Positions 7,949 to 16,264 of a stretch of 64,000 nt of DNA are shown here, piece by piece. The stretch comes from Mucilaginibacter sp. UR6-1 (GTDB lineage: Bacteria > Bacteroidota > Bacteroidia > Sphingobacteriales > Sphingobacteriaceae), in contig NZ_JAJIWP010000003.1 in assembly GCF_020880975.1 (NCBI RefSeq), positions 558,001 to 622,000 of the forward strand, written 5' to 3'. The notes beneath the pieces were generated by a model. The model had not been told where the DNA came from and ran no database searches. It was given only the letters and a program-made list of their open reading frames with translations. Position 1 is the stretch's first letter, and the number at the start of each line of letters is the position of its first letter. Made by a program: the position numbers and the translations under genes.

Positions 7949-8000
7949 TTTTCCTCAACCATTTAGTGTTGATTTAACAGACCATGTGTCTATTAAATAG

Positions 8001-8030
8001 AAACCCATAGCTTAAACGCTATGGGTTTTT
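8001..8030. terminator. Rho-independent terminator
   Basis: A perfect 11-bp stem AAACCCATAGC (8001-8011) / GCTATGGGTTT (8018-8028), 6-nt loop, T-run after it on the + strand. It ends the transcript of the small secreted protein. The A-run on the left is short, so leftward use is less certain. Confidence 0.85.
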
Positions 8031-8083
8031 ATTTTTTACAATAAACCTGAAGTTTGTAAAACTACAGGCATTGTAATTTTATT

Positions 8084-8743
8084 TCAGATAGTAATACTTT
8101 GTCCAACCCGGTAAACCTCATGAAAGGTGATACCCTGTTGCTCAAAGTGCTTTTTATAGTTGGCATAGCGCTGTAGTATAAAAAAGTCGCGGGCGTAACC
8201 ATCATGCACCGGGAGTATTTGTTTGGGTTGCATTTTATCGGCAAAGGCGGCAATGCGCAGCTCGTTGGCAAATGGTGCCATCGTTACCAGCAGCAACAGT
8301 TCAATCCCTTTGTAGGCCAATAGTTCATCGCCAAGGGTATCAACCGGGTAAAGTACTCTGTCGTTAATTACAAAGGCCGTCATTTGCGGTATAGGGTTAT
8401 CCAGCAATGGCTCATGCGTAACGGGTATGGCCTTTAATTTAAACGGGCCGATCTTAATATCGCCATCTTCAACTAACGTATATGCCAAATCAGCTTTGCT
8501 TAATTGCTCACCTACCTGGCTATTGGTGTACAGGTTGGCATCGGTAATAGCTAAAATGCTTTTGAGTATATCCAAATCAAAATGATCGGGGTGAATATGG
8601 GTAATAACAATGCTGTCAACATTGCTGAATATATCGGCTGTAACACGTCCTTCACCAAACGAGAACTTGCCCGGGTCAAACAATAACTTATGACCGTCAA
8701 GTTCAAACAACAGGCAGGAATGCAGGTATTTACTTATCTTCAT
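8084..8743 (-). CDS. MBL-fold metal-dependent hydrolase
   Basis: 219 aa. The metallo-beta-lactamase signature HxHxDH is present in VITHIHPDHFDLD (residues about 48-60), with further ligand candidates in IPVTHEPL, VLYPVDTLGDE and ILPVHDGYARDF. The short form without extra domains resembles the UPF0173 / UlaG-like group of MBL hydrolases, which bind two divalent metals and cleave phosphate esters or lactones. No signal peptide, so cytosolic. The substrate is unknown. It lies 11 bp downstream of the DNA glycosylase gene on the same strand, so they are probably one transcript, but no functional link is evident. Confidence 0.82.
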   Translation of the reverse strand: MKISKYLHSCLLFELDGHKLLFDPGKFSFGEGRVTADIFSNVDSIVITHIHPDHFDLDILKSILAITDANLYTNSQVGEQLSKADLAYTLVEDGDIKIGPFKLKAIPVTHEPLLDNPIPQMTAFVINDRVLYPVDTLGDELLAYKGIELLLLVTMAPFANELRIAAFADKMQPKQILPVHDGYARDFFILQRYANYKKHFEQQGITFHEVYRVGQSITI

Positions 8744-8754
8744 GCTGATAGTTT

Positions 8755-9528
8755 TTATGTATAAAGTTCCTGTTCATCAGTATAATAGGTTTTACGGGTG
8801 CCGTCTTTTATTTTGATTTCGGCACCATCGGGGCTATGCGTTTTTTTGGCATTGTGTATCAGCATAAAATCACGCACTTCGCCATTTATAATATCCGGGT
8901 TGCTTTTCAGTATCTGCTTTTCGGCATCGGTAAGCACATCCTTAACCGCTTTGGCCAGGGCTTTTACCTTATCCGCAGGTATTTTATTACTTATCGAGAA
9001 GGGCGATATTCCGGCATGCCACAATATCTCATCGGCATATGCATTGCCAATGCCTTTGATGATCTTTTGATCGAGCAATATATTTTTTACGACTGATTTT
9101 TTGCTGCCCAATATCTTTTTGTAAAACGCTGCATCAGCCTCCCCGGCCAGCGCATCGGGCGCGTCCTTTTTTTCGGGATTGAGGGTAGGGGTGGCCGCCT
9201 TTTGAAAATCGGTAAGGGTAAGCCCGCTATCATCAGTAAATTGAATATCAATAATGGGGTATTTATTGGTATTCTCTCCCTCAAATAAAAACAGTTTGCC
9301 GTGCAGCATCAGGTGCAGGCCAAGTACATCACCCTTAGCGAAGCGGATATGCAGCTCCTTGCCATCGCGGTATATCTCCTCTACCTTTTGGTGCTGCAGG
9401 GTATGGTTCAGCTCATCGGCGCTAACATTGAGTTTACCGGTGTGGGCAGTAACCTGCTTTACGGTTTTGCCCTTAAGCTTTTTATTGAGGTTGTGGCTAA
9501 AAGCCTGCAGGTCGGGTAGTTCGGGCAT
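8755..9528 (-). CDS. Fpg/Nei-family DNA glycosylase with a zincless finger
   Basis: 257 aa. It starts MPELPDL, giving the catalytic Pro2 and Glu3 of formamidopyrimidine/endonuclease VIII glycosylases, and has the hairpin lysine in RDGKELH (K57) and the H2TH region IKGIGNAYADEILW. These enzymes excise oxidised bases and cut the abasic site. Unusually, the C-terminal part (THSPDGAEIKIKDGTRKTYY) keeps the beta-hairpin pattern and the arginine of the finger but has none of the four zinc cysteines, as in NEIL1-type 'zincless fingers'. A second family member with cysteines is encoded at 54056. It lies upstream of and close to the MBL gene. Confidence 0.85.
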   Translation of the reverse strand: MPELPDLQAFSHNLNKKLKGKTVKQVTAHTGKLNVSADELNHTLQHQKVEEIYRDGKELHIRFAKGDVLGLHLMLHGKLFLFEGENTNKYPIIDIQFTDDSGLTLTDFQKAATPTLNPEKKDAPDALAGEADAAFYKKILGSKKSVVKNILLDQKIIKGIGNAYADEILWHAGISPFSISNKIPADKVKALAKAVKDVLTDAEKQILKSNPDIINGEVRDFMLIHNAKKTHSPDGAEIKIKDGTRKTYYTDEQELYT

Positions 9529-9554
9529 GGTATATCGGTGTTTTTAGTAAAAAC

Positions 9555-9586
9555 AAAGGCGCTGAGATTATGTTCAGCGCCTTTTA
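9555..9586 (-). terminator. Terminator of the RemB-like gene
   Basis: AAAGGCGCTGA (9556-9566) pairs with TCAGCGCCTTT (9575-9585), with T-runs on either strand. It sits 21 bp after the leftward RemB-like gene, between it and the glycosylase start. Confidence 0.8.
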
Positions 9587-9606
9587 ATATTTGCTTACGC
9601 GATATG

Positions 9607-11214
9607 TTAAAAATCGGAATATAAGTTACGGAACGTGCTGCGCAGGCCAACCGTAAGCAGGGTGGTGTTTGATGTACCCAGGCGGTTTGTTTGCTGGCGC
9701 AATATACCGCCAACCTCAAATTTAAGGTTATAACGTGGGTTGATGATAAAGCCCACAGTAGCCTCAGCGTATTTTAGCGATGTGCTGATGCCCTGCCCGG
9801 TACTGGTGCCTGGTATTGCATCGCCATTAAAGCCGCGTAAAATGTTTTTGCCGTAATTGTCAAGCGTGCCGGCTTCATCAAGGCCATATTTGGCGTAGAT
9901 CATTTTTCCCTGCAGGTCAAACCTGCCTGCCGAGTAGTTCAGGATGCCTAAGGTTTCTCTGAAGTTGGCACCAAACGGATGGGCAAGCGGCTCGCTAAAG
10001 GCGGTATAGCCGCTCATGCGCTGCGCGCCGATGTAGGTGTAGGGTTGGGCGGTATTATATTCGGCCAGGTAATTTAAGTTGCGTACCCCAAACAGGTCGG
10101 CACCGCGTACACCTACCTGCCAGGCAGTACTGTTAATAGCCTTGCCTTCGCGGCCCTTAACACGGTCAAGCACTAACTGGCCGTAAATGGCATGTTTGTT
10201 CAGGAATTTATATTTACCGTTAAAGCCTGATATGGAATTGCCCGGCATACCTGACGGGCCCAGCGAACTGGCAAAAAATACAGGGTTTATAAAGTTTACG
10301 TCAAAGCCGCGGCGGTTGCCTTCGTCATCAGCCTCTGAGGCAATGTAGGCATTAAAAAAGCCTAATGATGCCCGGTTGCTGATGGTCCAGTCGATGTAAT
10401 GAAACGCGGCCCATTTTCGGCGGCTATCGCCAAAGGTATCAAACTTGGGTGCCTGCCTGTCCTGCATATGCGCCCACATGGCCGTGTATTGTATAGGGCC
10501 AAGAGTTAAGGTAGTACGAAAGAAAGGGTAGTTGGTGGCATAGTCTGACAGAAGCATCGAGCGGTAACCATCGCCAATAAAGTTTTTATCCTGCCCTAAA
10601 GTAAAATTAAGTTGTTTTATGGGGGTGTATGATATTACCGCCGTTACGTACGACCAGTCTTTGGTTTGCTCAATGCCGCCTTTACGGTCATACGCCTGGC
10701 CGGGAATCATACGGGTTGTGCGCACGTAGTCGTCAATATACGGGGCAAAGCGGCCCTGGTTCTCAAATCCGCTGGTGTAAAAGGAAAATTTGGTGCCTAT
10801 AGTACCGCCAATCTGGAAACCGCGGGTGTTTAGCCAGGTGCTTTCCTTGCTTTTAAAGTCGCGGCCAATGGTAAGGTCGGGCAGGTAATCGGCATAAAAG
10901 GTATAATCCGCTTTGCGTACATCAAACAAATGCTCTCTGAAAAGCTTGCGGTATACCCAGCCGTGGCGGTTGCTGTCGGCGCCGTAATTCATCAGCGAAT
11001 CGTACCGTGCGGTAAGCGAACTGTCAATCAGCAGTGGTTTAAATGCCGTATGTATATTGTTAGATGTTGAATAAACATCGGCATTAAATTTTTGATAGAA
11101 CTGGTACTGATAGGGTAGCTGAACTGATTGCGCGCGGGCGAAGGTGCCGCACAGCAATGCACCGGCCGTAGCCAATAGTAATTTACAGCGTTTAACAGTG
11201 TAGATGTTTTGCAT
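9607..11214 (-). CDS. Outer-membrane beta-barrel protein, RemB / Wzi capsule-assembly type
   Basis: 535 aa with a signal peptide (LLLATAGALLCGTFARAQ). After a 150-residue N-terminal part the sequence alternates like a beta-barrel and contains LGQDKNFIGDGYRSMLLSD, a segment typical of the Wzi-like family that includes the gliding-motility protein RemB of Flavobacterium. The chain ends in an aromatic residue (NLYSDF), as outer-membrane barrels do. Family role: surface polysaccharide attachment or cell-surface motility. No other gliding or capsule genes are adjacent, so the exact role is open. Transcribed alone, ending in its own hairpin. Confidence 0.75.
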   Translation of the reverse strand: MQNIYTVKRCKLLLATAGALLCGTFARAQSVQLPYQYQFYQKFNADVYSTSNNIHTAFKPLLIDSSLTARYDSLMNYGADSNRHGWVYRKLFREHLFDVRKADYTFYADYLPDLTIGRDFKSKESTWLNTRGFQIGGTIGTKFSFYTSGFENQGRFAPYIDDYVRTTRMIPGQAYDRKGGIEQTKDWSYVTAVISYTPIKQLNFTLGQDKNFIGDGYRSMLLSDYATNYPFFRTTLTLGPIQYTAMWAHMQDRQAPKFDTFGDSRRKWAAFHYIDWTISNRASLGFFNAYIASEADDEGNRRGFDVNFINPVFFASSLGPSGMPGNSISGFNGKYKFLNKHAIYGQLVLDRVKGREGKAINSTAWQVGVRGADLFGVRNLNYLAEYNTAQPYTYIGAQRMSGYTAFSEPLAHPFGANFRETLGILNYSAGRFDLQGKMIYAKYGLDEAGTLDNYGKNILRGFNGDAIPGTSTGQGISTSLKYAEATVGFIINPRYNLKFEVGGILRQQTNRLGTSNTTLLTVGLRSTFRNLYSDF

Positions 11215-11363
11215 TTACAGTAATTATGGGTACAAGATAGAAAATTGGAGGCCAATATTTATATATAATTTGAGTAATACGGCCTGCTTGCTAATAGTTA
11301 TGATACCTAATGCCAAACCGGGTGTTATTGTTTTTATCAGGTTAATGATTATTTTCACAACGT

Positions 11364-11642
11364 ATGATTTTCAAATCTAAACTTATCATATATTCAATAA
11401 TATACTACATTATTACTATTGGATTAGTGTGTAGTTTTCGGTTATCTACATCGTTCAGGACAGGAATGTGTGGGCCGAATTTAGATATTATCAGCCTTGT
11501 ATTGGCTGTATTTATTAGTATCATACTTATGATAGTAGTACTTAATAGATATACTTTAAACAAGACTAAACCTAATTTATGGTTGGTTTGGGTGCATTTC
11601 ATTGGATTGAGCAGTTGGTTTTTATTGACTATGTTCATTTAA
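11364..11642 (+). CDS. Small three-helix membrane protein of unknown function
   Basis: 92 aa with three hydrophobic segments (residues about 7-24, 40-62 and 72-91), separated by short basic or polar loops. Not recognised. The overlapping opposite-strand reading frame is less plausible because it has no coherent topology. The gene is AT-rich compared with its neighbours and stands alone between two leftward and rightward units. Confidence 0.5.
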   Translation: MIFKSKLIIYSIIYYIITIGLVCSFRLSTSFRTGMCGPNLDIISLVLAVFISIILMIVVLNRYTLNKTKPNLWLVWVHFIGLSSWFLLTMFI

Positions 11643-11757
11643 GCAAACTCAATTAACGCCGATTTAACATCTCCTGTTAAAAAAAGTTAATGCCTGTGGT
11701 ACTACTTATAAAAAGCGGATATTTACGGCATTGAAGAAACTTTTACATCACCCCACC

Positions 11758-14700
11758 ATGCCTTATACTAAAATTAACAACCTGCTGGGTTGGCTATGTT
11801 TTGTTATTGCCGCCACAACGTACACGCTTACGCTCGAGCAATCCGTAAGTTTTTGGGATTGCGGCGAATTCATCTCCTGCGCGTACCGTTTGCAGGTTTC
11901 GCACCAGCCCGGCTATCCGCTTTTTGCCATGATTGGCAAGGTGTTCTCGCTGCTTTCCTTTGGCGACCGTACCAAGGTAGCCTATTTTACCAACCTGTGC
12001 TCGGCCATTGCAAGTGCCGCTACCATCATGTTCCTGTTTTGGACGATTACCGCGCTGGCCAAAAAACTTACCGCCAAAACTTATGCCGATGCTATGCCCA
12101 ATCAAAGGCTGATCAGCATTATGGGTGCGGGGTTGGTAGGCGCGCTGGCCTTTACCTTTTCTGATACCTTCTGGTTCTCGGCTGTCGAAACCATTGTGTT
12201 CGCCCTGTCATCATTATGTATAGCCCTGGTGTTTTGGGCTATCCTGAAATGGGATGCCCACGCCGACGAACCCGGTGCCGACCGCTGGCTGGTTTTCATC
12301 GCTTATGTTATGGGGCTTTCTATCGGCATACATTTGCTTAACCTGCTTACCATACCCGCGCTTACTATGGTATACTACTTCCGCAGGTATAAAAACATCA
12401 CCGTAAAAAAGGGTTTTATGGTGTTCTTGTTGGGTGTGGTGTTGCTGGCTTTTGTACAGTACGGCATTATACAATACACGGTTAAGTTTGCCGGCTGGTT
12501 CGATCTGTTTTTTGTGAACACCCTTGGCTTTGGCTTTAACAGCGGCGCTATCGTTTTCTTTACCATACTGATCAGTGCCATTGTTTGGGGGATACTATAC
12601 AGCATCAAACACAAAAAATATTATGTGCATTTGGCATTAATGTGTCTATCGTTTTTGTACCTGGGTTACAGTTGTTTTATGTATGTGCCCATACGTTCAA
12701 CAGCTAACCCTACACTAAACAATACCCACCCTGATAATGCCTTTACCTTAGCCAGCTACCTCAATCGCGATCAGTATCCGCCGAGCCCATTGCTGTATGG
12801 GCCGTATTTTGACGGTAAGGCCATTGATCAAACCCAGGGCAAGGCACGCTACCGTAAAGGAGAAAAGAAATATGAAATAACCGGCTACAGGCAATCGCTG
12901 GTTTACGATCATAATACCATACTGCCGCGCATGTTCAGTGATGATGGCGACGACCCGCAGTTCTACCGCCAGTGGATGAAGATGGACGAGGGCCATACAC
13001 CAAACTTTGCGGATAACCTGGGCTTTATGTTCAGTTGGCAGATATACCAGATGTACGCCCGTTACTTTTTATGGAATTTTGTAGGCCGCTATAATGATAT
13101 GGATGGCCAGCAAAGCATGACCGCCCTTGACGGTAACTGGACATCCGGCATATTGGATGGCGCTAAGCATCTGCCCAAATCAGTAACCCAAAGCCCATCA
13201 TACGCGCCCTTATATGGCCTGCCGCTAATCATCGGTTTGCTGGGCATGTATTATCATTTTAAGCGCCGCAGGCGCGATGCTTTGGTGGTTACCCTGTTAT
13301 GGTTTTTTACCGGTATAGCCATTGTGCTCTATGTAAACCAGCCATCCATACAACCCCGCGAGCGCGATTACTCATACGTAGGCTCATTTTATGCCTTTGC
13401 CATCTGGATAGGATTGGGTGTAGTAGCCATTAGCGAGATGTTGCAGCAACGCTTTAAATGGCAAAAAGCATCGGTATTGGCAACTGTGCTTTGCCTGCTT
13501 TGCGCCCCGGTATTAATGGGCTTTAAGGAGTGGCGCGGGCACGATCGATCTACCAAACTTACCGCGCACGATATGGCTTATAATTACCTGATATCATGCC
13601 CGCCGAACGCTATTTTGTTTACCTATGGCGATAACGATACCTACTCGTTATGGTACGCGCAGGAAGTGGAAAATATAAGGCCCGATGTACGCCTGGTTAA
13701 CCTGAGCCTGTTCGGTATCGACTGGCTCATTAAGCAGATGCAGCATAAGGTAAACGAGTCGGCACCGTTACCTATTACTATGCCGTATGATAAGTATAAA
13801 GAAGGCGTGCGTGATGTGATCTATTTAAATGATGAACACATACCCGACCATGTGGAGGTAAAAGAAGTGTTTGATTTCATCACGTCCGACGATCCGCGCA
13901 CGCATGTACAATACCAAAGCGGCATGGTGGCCAATTACCTGCCTACAAAAAACTTTAAAATTACGGTTAAGCCTGATGAGGTTATTAAGAATAAAGTATT
14001 AACTGCCGATCAAAACCGCATGATGGCCGATAGCGTGGTATGGCAGTACAACTCTAACCTTATCGTAAAAAATAACCTGGCACTGATAGATATATTGGCC
14101 CATAATAACTGGAAAAGGCCGGTTTGTTTTACGGTTACCATCGGCACAAGTAATATGATGGGTTTGGATGATTACCTGTACCGCGAGGGCTTCACCTACC
14201 GCTTACTGCCCTTGAAGCCTGATACCACCCTTCAGGATCAGGGTGCGAAAGTGAATACACAGGTGATGTATGATAATGTGATGAACAAGTTCAGGTTCGG
14301 CAACTTTAAACACGCCCGCTATTTAGATCAGCAATCGGTAATGATGTTTTACCCTGCGCTTACTACCACGTTTCTTTCCCTTGCTGATGGGTTAATGGCC
14401 GAAGGTAAAACGGATATGGCCCGCAAAGTATTAAACCGTTTTGATGAAGTGATGCCTAACATAAATCCGTTTGTTGATGTAGCCAACCGCAAATCGCACA
14501 TGGCGGAGATAGCCTTCCGCTTAGGTGATTATAAGCTGGGCAATAAGCTGGCTGACGATATTTATAATTACCTGACGGATGAAATGGATTATAACCATAC
14601 CATTTATGAGGATAGTCCGTATAGTGTAGACCTGCGGCTGGTTAACATAGGCGTATATGTTTTAAATAATATGGTACGCTATACCAAAGCCGCTCATCAG

Positions 14701-14781
14701 GATGCGCTTGCCGCCAAAATTGAAAAAAACGCAAAGGAATACGAACAGAAATTCGCCGCCGTTTTGCAACCGGTAGAGTGA
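11758..14781 (+). CDS. DUF2723 membrane glycosyltransferase (GT-C fold, TMEM260/GT117-like)
   Basis: 1007 aa from the ATG at 11758; a TTG 27 bp upstream is in frame but would add a poorly conserved extension. The N-terminal half has about ten to twelve membrane helices. The first extracytoplasmic loop has SFWDCGEFI followed by HQPGYPLF, the conserved acidic motif of the DUF2723 family, related to protein O-mannosyltransferases (GT-C). The C-terminal half (residues about 620-1007) is soluble, with TYGDNDTYSLWYAQE, RPDVRLVNLSL and tetratricopeptide-like helices at the end. Family knowledge: Bacteroidota members are thought to glycosylate exported proteins; the donor is likely a lipid-linked sugar. 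Full length, single transcript ending in a strong terminator. Confidence 0.85.
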   Translation: MPYTKINNLLGWLCFVIAATTYTLTLEQSVSFWDCGEFISCAYRLQVSHQPGYPLFAMIGKVFSLLSFGDRTKVAYFTNLCSAIASAATIMFLFWTITALAKKLTAKTYADAMPNQRLISIMGAGLVGALAFTFSDTFWFSAVETIVFALSSLCIALVFWAILKWDAHADEPGADRWLVFIAYVMGLSIGIHLLNLLTIPALTMVYYFRRYKNITVKKGFMVFLLGVVLLAFVQYGIIQYTVKFAGWFDLFFVNTLGFGFNSGAIVFFTILISAIVWGILYSIKHKKYYVHLALMCLSFLYLGYSCFMYVPIRSTANPTLNNTHPDNAFTLASYLNRDQYPPSPLLYGPYFDGKAIDQTQGKARYRKGEKKYEITGYRQSLVYDHNTILPRMFSDDGDDPQFYRQWMKMDEGHTPNFADNLGFMFSWQIYQMYARYFLWNFVGRYNDMDGQQSMTALDGNWTSGILDGAKHLPKSVTQSPSYAPLYGLPLIIGLLGMYYHFKRRRRDALVVTLLWFFTGIAIVLYVNQPSIQPRERDYSYVGSFYAFAIWIGLGVVAISEMLQQRFKWQKASVLATVLCLLCAPVLMGFKEWRGHDRSTKLTAHDMAYNYLISCPPNAILFTYGDNDTYSLWYAQEVENIRPDVRLVNLSLFGIDWLIKQMQHKVNESAPLPITMPYDKYKEGVRDVIYLNDEHIPDHVEVKEVFDFITSDDPRTHVQYQSGMVANYLPTKNFKITVKPDEVIKNKVLTADQNRMMADSVVWQYNSNLIVKNNLALIDILAHNNWKRPVCFTVTIGTSNMMGLDDYLYREGFTYRLLPLKPDTTLQDQGAKVNTQVMYDNVMNKFRFGNFKHARYLDQQSVMMFYPALTTTFLSLADGLMAEGKTDMARKVLNRFDEVMPNINPFVDVANRKSHMAEIAFRLGDYKLGNKLADDIYNYLTDEMDYNHTIYEDSPYSVDLRLVNIGVYVLNNMVRYTKAAHQDALAAKIEKNAKEYEQKFAAVLQPVE

Positions 14782-14787
14782 TAAAAC

Positions 14788-14823
14788 AAAAATGGGTAGC
14801 TGTGCATACAACTACCCATTTTT
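14788..14823. terminator. Bidirectional terminator between convergent genes
   Basis: A perfect 12-bp stem AAAAATGGGTAG (14788-14799) / CTACCCATTTTT (14812-14823), loop of 12 nt, T-run on both strands. It separates the rightward DUF2723 gene from the leftward HAD gene. Confidence 0.9.
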
Positions 14824-14844
14824 GTTTTTGATGTATTTTAATTA

Positions 14845-15498
14845 TTACAAAATTTCCTTCAGTTCACCAAAGCTTGATATGGTGGCTACCTGTCCACTTT
14901 CCACCTTGCCGAAACCATAGTTGCAGAAAATGAAAGGAATATTCGCTTTAACGGTTGCATCATAATCGCCCTGGGTATCGCCAACGTAAACGGGTGCTTT
15001 CAGGTCAAAATCGTTCACAACATCCACAATGTTCTCAGCTTTAGGCTGGCCTTTGGTGCCATAGCACTGATAGCCCTCAAAATAATGCTGTAGCTTACTG
15101 TGGTTAAAAAAAGTTTCGGCATAACCATTCTGGCAGTTGCTAACAATAAACAGGCGGTAATGCTGTTTCAGGTATTGCAGGGTTTCTTCAAGTTGCGGGT
15201 AAAGCTCACCACCTAAGGCGTTAAGCGTTTCAAGCTCGCTTACGGAGCAATGTGCCTTAAACTCATTACGTTTTTCATCATCCAGATACGGCAAAAGCTT
15301 TACAAAAATGGCGTCATAGGCCATCCCGGTTATCGAGCGAACATCAGCCTGGGTAATATCGTCCTTAATAAAATCAACCTTTTGTTTGGCAGCCTGCCAG
15401 GCCACGGCCACATTGGCGGTACTGTCCCAAAGGGTGCCGTCAAGGTCAAATATTATACTGTCGTACTTGTTTTTTAGTGATGTTGTAGTATCTGCCAT
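14845..15498 (-). CDS. HAD-family hydrolase, phosphoglycolate-phosphatase-like
   Basis: 217 aa. HAD motif I is IIFDLDGTLWDS near the N-terminus (nucleophile and acid-base Asp), motif II is LFIVSNCQ, motif III the lysine in GQPKAEN, motif IV VYVGDTQGDYDA. A helical cap sits between motifs I and II, as in PGP/beta-phosphoglucomutase-like members. Cytosolic phosphatase; the substrate is not readable. A TTG 24 bp upstream would extend the frame, but a promoter box TACCTTTG ends 6 nt before the ATG at 15498, so the TTG would lie upstream of transcription. Confidence 0.85.
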   Translation of the reverse strand: MADTTTSLKNKYDSIIFDLDGTLWDSTANVAVAWQAAKQKVDFIKDDITQADVRSITGMAYDAIFVKLLPYLDDEKRNEFKAHCSVSELETLNALGGELYPQLEETLQYLKQHYRLFIVSNCQNGYAETFFNHSKLQHYFEGYQCYGTKGQPKAENIVDVVNDFDLKAPVYVGDTQGDYDATVKANIPFIFCNYGFGKVESGQVATISSFGELKEIL

Positions 15499-15504
15499 AG
15501 GCGG

Positions 15505-15512
15505 CAAAGGTA
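15505..15512 (-). promoter_or_regulatory. -7 box of the HAD gene promoter
   Basis: TACCTTTG on the minus strand matches the Bacteroidota -7 consensus TAnnTTTG. Only 6 nt separate it from the ATG, which puts transcription start at or next to the start codon (leaderless or nearly so). No good -33 TTTG was seen. Confidence 0.5.
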
Positions 15513-15596
15513 GTAAAAGCAAGGGGGCTTATTGTCTGAAAAGTGCTACTTTCCATGTGTAATCATCTCGGAGGATACGGCTTTTAGTAAATTGCC

Positions 15597-15676
15597 TCAT
15601 TGCGAGGAACGAAGCAATCTTCGAGCGATTTGCTTGAACAATGCCCTAAAAGAGATTGCTTCGTTCCTCGCAATGA
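15597..15676. repeat. 80-bp interspersed inverted repeat (type Z1)
   Basis: Perfect 24-bp arms, 15597-15620 and 15653-15676, core CGAAGCAATCT, with a 32-nt centre. Related copies lie at 52562-52643 (27-bp arms, one mismatch) and, as halves, at 25441-25467 and 58926-58954. Confidence 0.85.
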
Positions 15677-15705
15677 CGCGTTTTTTACTTTAAAAAATCC
15701 CATTA

Positions 15706-15788
15706 TGTCATTTCGAGCGATAGCGAGAAATCTGTACGCGTTCATAATCAGGCGACAGATTTCTCCTCGTACCTCGTTCGAAATGACA
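15706..15788. repeat. 83-bp interspersed inverted repeat (type Z2)
   Basis: Outer ends TGTCATTTCGA and TCGAAATGACA, inner arms GAGAAATCTGT / ACAGATTTCTC. Other copies lie at 25481-25564 and 52456-52537, and partial ones at 35811-35840 and 59002-59063. Confidence 0.85.
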
Positions 15789-15800
15789 AGAATTTTAAAG

Positions 15801-15832
15801 CCCTCCCTTTCGGGGAGGATTTAGGAGGGGTT
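15801..15832. repeat. Short GC-rich palindromic repeat (type W)
   Basis: CCCTCCCTTTCGGGGAGG followed by ATTTAGGAGGGGTT. Close copies lie at 35855-35888 and 58964-58998, and variants at 35771-35799, 52403-52434, 58873-58905 and 59091-59121, all intergenic. Confidence 0.75.
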
Positions 15833-15842
15833 AAAGAGCATA

Positions 15843-16014
15843 GGCCTGGCAGAAAACCGGGCCGGGAGTATGGCATGTGGGTGGAAGGTTTTTCTGCCTT
15901 TGACGTTATTCACATTATTATTATTTGTTTTTTAAGGCGTTCATGAGATCGCTACGCTTAGTATGGTTACTTTGTGTCTAAGACAAAGTAACTGGCCTCT
16001 GCGGCCAAGAGCAG
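15843..16014 (+). repeat. Interspersed repeat module X, copy 1
   Basis: Begins with CCTGGCAGAAAACCGGGC and ends with ACTGGCCTCTGCGGCCAAGA. It contains a perfect 10-bp hairpin GTTACTTTGT / ACAAAGTAAC (15966-15975 with 15983-15992). Compared with copy 2 at 35448-35564 it has an extra segment of roughly 55 bp in the middle. It is followed after 66 bp by module Y, as in copy 2. Confidence 0.75.
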
Positions 16015-16080
16015 GCTGACAATGGTTAGAACACAAACCCTTGAGGTAGTACAGGCCCTAATAAACCACAATTAATTACC

Positions 16081-16198
16081 TGTCCTAAACTTCTTTTGTG
16101 CGAACAAAAGAAGCAAAAATCGCCGGCTACGTCCTGCCCGGTTAAAGTTTTTGCTTTAGCAGGGTCTGTGCTGCTCCGGGCATTCCTGATGCCGGAGT
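16081..16198 (+). repeat. Interspersed repeat module Y, copy 1
   Basis: 118 bp that align without gaps to 35261-35378 and 35613-35730. It opens with TGTCCTAAA and a perfect 10-bp hairpin CTTCTTTTGT / ACAAAAGAAG (16090-16099 with 16104-16113) closed by GCGA, a GNRA-type tetraloop, and continues with CGCCGGCTACGTCCTGCCCG. No start codon or conserved reading frame was found. Confidence 0.85.
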
Positions 16199-16264
16199 GT
16201 AGTTTTGTTTACGGTTTGTGCTATTAATTATTATAATAAATACAGAAAAGGTTATTTTGACTTA

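Noticed and set aside
11405..11638. Leftward 77-residue frame opposite the small membrane protein
   Set aside because: The rightward frame gives three clean membrane helices; the leftward product has no coherent pattern.
16081..16198. Module Y as a small protein gene
   Set aside because: The frame after TGTCCTAAA has no consistent start codon, and the substitutions between copies fall in all codon positions.
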